From positions 1 to 6,373 of the forward strand of contig JAIOTL010000215.1 in NCBI GenBank assembly GCA_021106775.1: a DNA stretch of 6,373 bases. Direction: 5' to 3'. Position 1 is the first letter of the stretch, and each line of letters opens with the position of its first letter. Below, in pieces: positions 1 through 5,240 of this stretch. The translations under genes were made by a program, and so were the position numbers. The DNA comes from Planctomycetota bacterium. GTDB taxonomy: Bacteria > Planctomycetota > UBA8742 > SKZP01 > JAIOTL01. The notes beneath the pieces are model-generated. The model did not search any database. It was given only the letters and a program-made list of their open reading frames with translations, and was not told the origin of the DNA.

Positions 1-332
1 ATGACATGATTATTCGCGGTGGCGAGAACGTTTATCCGCGTGAAATTGAGGAGTTCCTTTACACACATTACAAAATTCTTGATGTAGCAATTGTAGGTGT
101 GCCAAGCAAGAAATATGGCGAGGAAGTTTGCGCGTTTATCCAGCTCAAACCCTTTGTGAGCGCGACGGAAGAGGAAATCAAGGACTATTGTAAGGTGAAC
201 ATCTCACGGTTCAAGGTTCCTAAATATATCTTGTTTACGGATGATTTCCCGATGACTGCAAGCGGAAAAATCCAGAAATTCAAGCTGCGCGAAATCGCAA
301 CAGAACACGTCGCAAAACTCGAAGTCGTATAA
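1..332 (+). CDS. Acyl-CoA synthetase (AMP-forming, AMP-binding family), C-terminal part; 5' end outside the window
   Basis: This is the last ~109 codons of an ANL-superfamily adenylating enzyme, probably a medium- or long-chain acyl-CoA synthetase of the FadD/ACSF2 type. Such enzymes activate a fatty or other carboxylic acid with ATP and pass it to CoA in the cytoplasm. The first whole codon (3-5) is Asp, giving [19 protein letters not shown]. This is the A8 hinge motif, about which the C-terminal domain rotates between adenylation and thioesterification. The fragment then shows a [11 protein letters not shown] segment and the A10 motif [15 protein letters not shown] near the end, whose lysine (codon 267-269) is the expected catalytic lysine for adenylation. 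The frame is intact to TAA at 330-332. The large N-terminal AMP-binding domain is missing only because the window begins here; ATG 6 is internal. The substrate cannot be read from this part. The family is certain in my view, but the exact substrate class is inference. Confidence 0.93.
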   Translation, partial: DMIIRGGENVYPREIEEFLYTHYKILDVAIVGVPSKKYGEEVCAFIQLKPFVSATEEEIKDYCKVNISRFKVPKYILFTDDFPMTASGKIQKFKLREIATEHVAKLEVV

Positions 333-341
333 TTTACATCA

Positions 342-365
342 CTGATATTTTTTGATGAGTATCAG
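342..365. repeat. Short inverted repeat downstream of the acyl-CoA synthetase
   Basis: CTGATA at 342-347 is matched by TATCAG at 360-365, a perfect 6-bp stem around a 12-base T-rich loop, starting ten bases after the synthetase stop codon. It could be a weak hairpin marking the end of that transcript or a dyad operator for dnaE. The stem is short and AT-rich and no T-run follows it, so it does not qualify as a standard intrinsic terminator. Chance occurrence in AT-rich DNA is quite possible. Confidence 0.25.
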
Positions 366-393
366 AAATGATTTATAGATGCGTTATAAGTAA

Positions 394-423
394 TTGCAGT
401 ACAATGAGTTATTGCGATATATT
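394..423 (+). promoter_or_regulatory. dnaE: Possible sigma70-like promoter for dnaE
   Basis: TTGCAG at 394-399 and TATATT at 418-423 are separated by 18 bases and lie about 80 bases before the dnaE start. The -10 matches TATAAT at five of six positions, but the -35 matches TTGACA at only three. The gap is rich in A and T, so such matches are cheap. The host's promoter consensus is also unknown, and Bacteroidota, for example, use a different one. Treat this as a candidate only. Confidence 0.22.
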
Positions 424-494
424 TTATTTTTTTAAGAAAAATATCATCAATCTCATTTTTGCTTCAGAATTTGATATTTTATATAAAAATATTT

Positions 495-498
495 GAGG
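495..498 (+). promoter_or_regulatory. dnaE: Ribosome binding site that decides the dnaE start
   Basis: GAGG lies five bases before ATG 504. The upstream TTG 459 in the same frame has no comparable purine-rich site in its AT-rich leader. This supports 504 as the true start and a protein of 1162 residues. Confidence 0.7.
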
Positions 499-503
499 TT
501 GAG

Positions 504-3500
504 ATGTCTGCAGATTTTGTGCATTTACACACGCATTCTCATTATTCGTTCCTGGACGGTGCGGTTACAATAGACCAGTACATCAAGAAGGCGCAAGAGT
601 ACGAAATGCCTGCGCTGGCAATCACCGACCACGGCAATATCTGTGGTGCAATCGAGTTTTACAGCAAGGCACAAGGGAAAACCAAGCCCATTATTGGTTT
701 CGAAGCATATGTCGTAGCGGACCACACAAAAAAACAGGATCAGCGTAGGTATCATGCAGTTCTTTTGGCGATGAATTACATAGGTTATGAGAACCTGATT
801 AAGCTGACATCCGCCGGTCATCGCGATGGTTTTTACCGTAAGCCGACAATCGATAAAGACCTTATGCGCATGTATAACGAAGGTTTAATATGTTTGAGTG
901 CGTGCATTCAGGGGGAAGTTCAGCAACAGATTTTGCGAAACGATATCGAAAAAGCTGAGGAGATTGCAGGCGAATATGCAGAAATCTTCGACGGCAGATA
1001 TTATCTTGAGCTTCAGAATCATTACCTTCGAGAAGATGTTGCGATTAATGAAAATTCAACGAAAATCGCGCAAAAACTCGACTTGAAGACTGTCGCCACC
1101 AACGATAGTCATTATCTCAACGAAGGTGACCACGTTGCCCATGATGCGCTGTTGTGTATCGGCACGGGAAGCCTGATTTCCGATGAAAAACGCCTGAGAT
1201 TTCCAAATAATGATTTCTGGTTCATGCCTGCGGACGTGATGAAGGAACGTTTTGCGAGTTATCCAGAAGCAATCGAGACGACCCTCGAAATAGCTGAGCG
1301 ATGCAATCTCGAAATGCCGAAACAAGAGTATTTGCTGCCCGAATTTCACGATATTCCCGAAGGTTCGACGGCATCAAAACAGCTTGAAATCTGGACACGA
1401 GAAGGCATAAAGAAGCGTTACAGCACGGATGTCAAAGATGCTAATGATAATGTAACTCCTGAAATAATCGAGGAACGCCTGCAGCATGAGCTTCGCGTCA
1501 TTAATAAAATGGGATTCCCTGATTATTTCCTAATCACCGCGGATTTCATCAAATGGGCAAAGGAAAACGGCGTAAGCGTTGGACCCGGACGAGGTTCCGC
1601 AGCAGGAAGCGTTGTATCATACGCCCTCGGAATCACCGATGTTGACCCATTCCTTTACGACCTGCTGTTCGAGCGTTTCCTCAACGAAGAACGTATATCC
1701 ATGCCAGATATTGACATCGATTTTGACCCGATAAACCGCGAAAAAGTGTACGAATATGTGAAGGAAAAATACGGCACGAACAGCGTCTGCCACATAATCA
1801 CCTATGGAACATTGAAGGCACGTGCGGTTGTCAAGGATGTCGGCAGAGTCCTGGAAATTCCGCTTAATGAAGTCAACGCCATTACTAAGCTGATTCCGCC
1901 CATCGGCGCGAAAATAAAGGATGCAATTAAGCAGGATGACTTGAAAAAGATGATAAACGGCAACGCTCAATATCGGGAATTATTCGATATTGCGAAAAAA
2001 CTTGAGAATTTGAATAGGCACCCCGGAGTCCATGCTGCCGGCGTTATCATCGCTCCTAGCAATCTCGACAATTATGTCCCGCTTTTCTGGACAGGCAAGG
2101 AAATCGTAACACAATATTCGATGGAATATGCCGAGAAAATCGGGCTTCTGAAAATGGACTTCCTCGGCTTGAACAATCTGATAATTATCACGCGAGCACT
2201 TGAGCTGATTGAAAAGAATCACGGCACCAAAATTGATTTCGCGAAAATCCCGCTTGACGACAAAAAAACCTTCGAAATCCTCTCGCGTGGCGAAGGTCTT
2301 GGACTTTTTCAAGTCGAATCCGACGGCATGCGCAATTTGCTTCGCTCGATGAAGCCCGACCGTTTCGAAGATTTAATCGCCCTTCTCGCACTGTATCGCC
2401 CGGGTCCGCTTGAAAGCGGCATGGTTGAAACATACGTCGAAGTAAAGCACAAAAGACGCGAAGCACCTTCTCTGCATGAGATAATTGATGACATTTTAGC
2501 GGAAACCAACGGTGTAATTTTATATCAGGAACAGGTCATGCGAATCGCCCAGAAGATGGCGAATTTCTCGCTTGCACAGGCGGATAATCTGCGAAAAGCG
2601 ATGGGCAAAAAAGATGCATCATTAATGGATAAATTTCGCGACCAATTCATCGAAGGTGCAAAGGAAAATGGCATCGAGTACAGTAAATCGCAGGAGATTT
2701 TCCAGATTATGGCGGGGTTCGCAGCATATGGTTTCAACAAATCGCATTCAACCGCATATGCATTTATCACCTACCAGACCGCATATTTGAAGGTGCATTA
2801 TCCGCTGGATTACATGGCAGCACTTTTGACCTCGAAGATGGGCGGCGCAAAAATCGACACACTTGTGAAATATATGCGCGACGTGAAACGACAGAATATT
2901 AATATTGTGCAGCCGAGTGTGAATGTCAGCGATTCCGGCTTCGCAGTGCGGTTTTTTGACGACATAAAGGAAAAGGGTGAAATTGTATTCGGGCTCGGTG
3001 GAATCAAGGGTGTTGGAGAAGCGGCAATCGACCAGATGGTGATTGAGCGTGACAAAAACGGGGAATTTCTGTCGGTATTTGATTTTGTTGAACGTCTGAG
3101 CAAGAAAGTGATTAACAAGGGTACTCTTGAAACGCTGATAAAAGCGGGTGCACTTGATGAATTCGAAATGTCGCGCGTGCGACTTCTTGCAGGTGTTGAA
3201 AATCTTGTCGAACTGGCGGGCAGCAAGAGCAAAAACAAGAAACAAAAGAGTTTTGACTTCAGCGCAAATTCGGAAATCGATGAAGACGATGAACTTGCCA
3301 ATGAACGCTTCTTTCCAAAAGTCCCCGATTGGTCGAAGCTGCAAAAGCTCTCAGCGGAGCGCGAAGTCGTCGGCATGTACATAAGCGACAATCCGCTTAA
3401 CGAATTCGAAGACATCCTCGACAAATTCTGTTCGCATCAGATGATTGACCTTGATGAGATTGAGGATGGGTCGAAAGTAGTATTCGGCGGGATTATCAAC

Positions 3501-3992
3501 GATTTCGCGTTACGGACGATTCAAAAGGGAAAATCGCAGGGCAAAAACATGGCGACATTCGGGCTTGACGGTCTTGTTGGGCGCGTGCAGTGCGTATGTT
3601 TCTCGGAGGCGTACGATGCTCTAACAAACATTCTGGTGCCTGACAAACCACTGATGATTATCGGCAGAATCAACGAGCGAAACGAGGAAAAGCAAGTTGT
3701 TGTTGACAATGCGTTCCCGATTCAGGAGAGCAAGAGCAGGCTGACATCCGCGGTTTATCTGCGTGTCAGGCATGAACAGGCGAGGATAAACAGTCAGCTT
3801 GGGAGCGAAATTGAGAAGATTTTCAGCAGGTACAGAGGAAAAGCCGAAGTTTATTTTGAGGTTTGTGTGCCGGAGGGTACTGTTACTCTCGCTGCCAACA
3901 GCATTCACAAGATTAACCCCACACAGGAATTCGAGCGTGATATTCAATCTGTCCTTGGCGAAAACTCAATCAACTACCGAATAATTTTCTAA
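504..3992 (+). CDS. dnaE: DNA polymerase III subunit alpha (replicative polymerase, DnaE1 type)
   Basis: This is the complete C-family polymerase that copies the chromosome within the DNA polymerase III holoenzyme; its 1162 aa are almost the E. coli length. I start it at ATG 504: GAGG at 495-498 is a well-placed Shine-Dalgarno sequence, and the protein then opens in the family style, MSADFVHLHTHSHYSFLDG. The in-frame TTG at 459 would only add 15 hydrophobic residues. Domains in order: PHP domain, about 5-210, with HLH (7-9), TDHG (41-44), GFEAYV (65-70) and NDSH (200-203); palm, with GPGRGSAAGS (360-369), PDIDIDFD (401-408) carrying two catalytic aspartates (402, 404), and KMDFLGL (550-556) carrying the third (552); thumb and fingers, with LYRPGP (630-635) and GFNKSHSTAYA (743-753); helix-hairpin-helix GLGGIKGVGEAA (830-841); a clamp-binding-like QKSFDF (914-919); and an OB fold, about 990-1070. 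The C-terminal tail would be the tau-binding region. No frameshift or missing catalytic residue is visible. Family identity is certain. Confidence 0.98.
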   Translation: MSADFVHLHTHSHYSFLDGAVTIDQYIKKAQEYEMPALAITDHGNICGAIEFYSKAQGKTKPIIGFEAYVVADHTKKQDQRRYHAVLLAMNYIGYENLIKLTSAGHRDGFYRKPTIDKDLMRMYNEGLICLSACIQGEVQQQILRNDIEKAEEIAGEYAEIFDGRYYLELQNHYLREDVAINENSTKIAQKLDLKTVATNDSHYLNEGDHVAHDALLCIGTGSLISDEKRLRFPNNDFWFMPADVMKERFASYPEAIETTLEIAERCNLEMPKQEYLLPEFHDIPEGSTASKQLEIWTREGIKKRYSTDVKDANDNVTPEIIEERLQHELRVINKMGFPDYFLITADFIKWAKENGVSVGPGRGSAAGSVVSYALGITDVDPFLYDLLFERFLNEERISMPDIDIDFDPINREKVYEYVKEKYGTNSVCHIITYGTLKARAVVKDVGRVLEIPLNEVNAITKLIPPIGAKIKDAIKQDDLKKMINGNAQYRELFDIAKKLENLNRHPGVHAAGVIIAPSNLDNYVPLFWTGKEIVTQYSMEYAEKIGLLKMDFLGLNNLIIITRALELIEKNHGTKIDFAKIPLDDKKTFEILSRGEGLGLFQVESDGMRNLLRSMKPDRFEDLIALLALYRPGPLESGMVETYVEVKHKRREAPSLHEIIDDILAETNGVILYQEQVMRIAQKMANFSLAQADNLRKAMGKKDASLMDKFRDQFIEGAKENGIEYSKSQEIFQIMAGFAAYGFNKSHSTAYAFITYQTAYLKVHYPLDYMAALLTSKMGGAKIDTLVKYMRDVKRQNINIVQPSVNVSDSGFAVRFFDDIKEKGEIVFGLGGIKGVGEAAIDQMVIERDKNGEFLSVFDFVERLSKKVINKGTLETLIKAGALDEFEMSRVRLLAGVENLVELAGSKSKNKKQKSFDFSANSEIDEDDELANERFFPKVPDWSKLQKLSAEREVVGMYISDNPLNEFEDILDKFCSHQMIDLDEIEDGSKVVFGGIINDFALRTIQKGKSQGKNMATFGLDGLVGRVQCVCFSEAYDALTNILVPDKPLMIIGRINERNEEKQVVVDNAFPIQESKSRLTSAVYLRVRHEQARINSQLGSEIEKIFSRYRGKAEVYFEVCVPEGTVTLAANSIHKINPTQEFERDIQSVLGENSINYRIIF

Positions 3993-4043
3993 GGGATTTA
4001 CCTGATAAGTGGACAATCTCATTGGTGAATTTTGCATCATTTT

Positions 4044-4049
4044 TATAAA
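4044..4049 (+). promoter_or_regulatory. Possible -10 element upstream of the YwqG-family gene
   Basis: TATAAA at 4044-4049 lies 16 bases after TTGGTG at 4022-4027, about 70 bases before the YwqG-family start. The -35 match is poor (three of six). The 125-base gap after dnaE and the change in base composition suggest this gene has its own promoter, but this particular site is only a guess. Confidence 0.18.
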
Positions 4050-4079
4050 AGTAATGCTCAACTGAATATCAATTCAATC

Positions 4080-4091
4080 GGATATTTATCC
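4080..4091. repeat. Small dyad GGATA-TT-TATCC before the YwqG-family gene
   Basis: The 12 bases GGATATTTATCC form two perfect 5-base arms about a central TT, 26 bases before the start codon. An overlapping second dyad pairs AATATC (4065-4070) with GATATT (4081-4086). Such arms can be repressor half-sites, but the AT-rich context makes chance likely. Confidence 0.2.
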
Positions 4092-4117
4092 AGCATTTAA
4101 AAATTATTAAGGCAATT

Positions 4118-4948
4118 ATGATATGGTTTCATAAAAAAAAAGATAATGGTATTCAGGAACACATGGATAGCATCAATTCTATTCGGAAGCCAACTATCGT
4201 ACTATCGAAAACTTATAGAAAAACCTTTAGCCGTCTAGCAGGTTTACCTATGCTCCCTGACAATATAGAATGGCCTAAATGGAACAATAAACCAATGGAA
4301 TTCCTTTGTCAATTGGATTTGAGCGAAATTCCCAATGATTGCGAACGCAATGCACTTCCGAAAAATGGACTATTACATGTTTTCTATAACGAAGACCAAG
4401 CATGGGGTATAGATTCAAAAGATAAGGATGGCTGGAAAGTTATCTATAGCGAAAGATTAAATGAAGAATGTAAGCTGAGAAATGAACCTGATGGACTTAT
4501 TAAAGAAAAAGAATATAAGGAAAAATCTGTCTTTTTCAGACCCATGTTAACTTTTCCAGATTGGACTGATGAACGAATTCTCTCACTTGGATTTAACGAA
4601 CAACAAAATGAAGATTACAGTAATTTGACATATAACCTTTTTCAGGAACAACCTAAGCATCAATTGTTCGGTTACCCAGAGGTTCTACAGAATAATACAT
4701 TGGAACTAGAGTGTGATATTTTCACTAATGGATTGACTTGGGATGATTACTACAAATTGACTGAACTCAAGCAAAAACAAATGGAAGATAAAAGTCGGTC
4801 TGAATGGGTTTTGCTACTTCAGCTTGATTCTGATGATGATGTCGGGTTTATGTGGGGTGATTGTGGTCTTCTGTACTTCTGGATTAAAAAGGATGACCTT
4901 AAATCCGGGAATTTCGATAATATCTGGTTGATTCTTATTTGCGGATAA
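4118..4948 (+). CDS. YwqG family protein (DUF1963)
   Basis: This is a complete 276-aa protein of the DUF1963/YwqG family, soluble and without signal peptide or membrane segments. The biochemical role of the family is not established. Recognition rests on the whole series of family blocks: LAGLPMLPDNIEWP (40-53), FLCQLDLSEIP (62-72), a HQLFGYPEVLQ block (181-191), EWVLLLQLDSDD (229-240), WGDCGLLYFWI (246-256), and the usual hydrophobic ending, here NIWLILICG. ATG 4118 has AAGG five bases upstream. The coding sequence is markedly AT-rich (60-base samples at 4121 and 4501 are both 28% GC), against about 50% in dnaE and pepC samples, which suggests acquisition from elsewhere. Members of the family sometimes sit near secreted polymorphic toxins, and a protective or immunity role is conceivable, but no toxin gene is visible here. 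The family call is firm; function is unknown. Confidence 0.88.
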   Translation: MIWFHKKKDNGIQEHMDSINSIRKPTIVLSKTYRKTFSRLAGLPMLPDNIEWPKWNNKPMEFLCQLDLSEIPNDCERNALPKNGLLHVFYNEDQAWGIDSKDKDGWKVIYSERLNEECKLRNEPDGLIKEKEYKEKSVFFRPMLTFPDWTDERILSLGFNEQQNEDYSNLTYNLFQEQPKHQLFGYPEVLQNNTLELECDIFTNGLTWDDYYKLTELKQKQMEDKSRSEWVLLLQLDSDDDVGFMWGDCGLLYFWIKKDDLKSGNFDNIWLILICG

Positions 4949-4971
4949 GATTTAGGTATGGAATTCCGATT

Positions 4972-5088
4972 ATTTTCGATGGTAAATGTGACGGTAGGGC
5001 TGGAATCTCCAACACGCACATCACCGAAATCGTAAACACCTGTACCCGATGGAATTTCGGTTGTATCCTGTTTGAAAGTCATCTCAAG
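4972..5088 (-). pseudogene. Remnant of a 'choice-of-anchor D'-like beta-sandwich repeat protein
   Basis: Read on the minus strand, 5088 down to 4972 encodes LEMTFKQDTTEIPSGTG, then VYDFGDVRVGDSSPTVTFTIEN. This has the rhythm of the immunoglobulin-like repeats in large secreted or surface proteins annotated as choice-of-anchor D or HYDIN-like: an extended strand, TxIPSGTGxYDFG, xVxVGxSS, then VTFTIEN. Only about 39 residues, one half-domain, are present. There is no signal peptide. A stop (5095-5097) lies just upstream in frame, and downstream the frame runs antisense into the 3' end of the YwqG gene without recognisable anchoring sequence. I therefore read it as a gene fragment left by deletion or recombination. 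The similarity is by eye; a short expressed peptide cannot be excluded but seems unlikely. Confidence 0.55.
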
Positions 5089-5224
5089 CGCTGATTACCA
5101 CATCCCATCAAATACCTCCGATGTCAGACTACAACAAATCTACTGGCTTACCAACAATGTTGATGCGCTTAAGGAGTGGGGCTTTACCTCCCACACCCCA
5201 CCACTGACTTTGTCAGTGGTTAAG
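5083..5224 (+). mobile_element. Possible orphan IS200/IS605-family right end with reRNA/omegaRNA-like structure
   Basis: This segment is built of nested inverted repeats. CTCAAGCGC (5083-5091) pairs with GCGCTTAAG (5165-5173) at eight of nine positions; GTGGGG (5176-5181) can pair with CCCCAC (5196-5201), or GTGGG with CCCAC at 5190-5194. A perfect hairpin (5200-5220) with a TTT loop is followed directly by TTAAG. A GACTTT..GTC hairpin just inside the tip, followed by a short tetranucleotide, is the layout of the subterminal right end of IS200/IS605 elements, where the TnpB guide RNA also ends. On that reading the element pointed rightward, its edge lies near 5223, and a guide would begin in the bases before the pepC stop. 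No TnpA or TnpB coding sequence is visible, so at most this is an end left behind or a small non-autonomous derivative. The family assignment is inference from structure; the hairpins themselves are plain. Confidence 0.38.
5200..5220. repeat. Perfect 9-bp hairpin with 3-base loop between the gene remnants and pepC
   Basis: ACCACTGAC (5200-5208), loop TTT, GTCAGTGGT (5212-5220). The hairpin lies 20 bases beyond the pepC stop as that gene is read. It could help end pepC transcription, but on the minus strand it is followed by a G-run and on the plus strand by TTAAGACC, so there is no U-tract for an intrinsic terminator. Its shape fits an IS605-type end hairpin better. Confidence 0.8.
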
Positions 5225-5240
5225 ACCGCTAATTAATATA

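Noticed and set aside
459..503. N-terminal extension of dnaE from TTG 459
   Set aside because: It adds 15 hydrophobic residues not seen in the family; ATG 504 has a good Shine-Dalgarno sequence and gives the standard DnaE N-terminus.
2748..3424. Long minus-strand open frames of about 200 codons opposite dnaE
   Set aside because: They overlap each other and a conserved dnaE coding region, and their translations (rich in Ser, Arg and Phe) resemble no family. They are antisense shadows.
5121..5207. 28-codon plus-strand frame starting MSDYNKSTGLP
   Set aside because: No ribosome binding site precedes it and it ends within the perfect hairpin; there is no sign of coding selection.
5036..5236. 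Plus-strand open stretch without a start, running through the hairpin region (ending ...SVVKTAN)
   Set aside because: It has no start codon with a ribosome site, no recognisable family, and its bases are accounted for by inverted repeats and the antisense remnant. I could not match it to a TnpB C-terminus.
5200..5240. Intrinsic terminator for pepC
   Set aside because: The hairpin is perfect, but on the pepC strand it is followed by a G-run rather than a T-tract, so the standard signal is incomplete.
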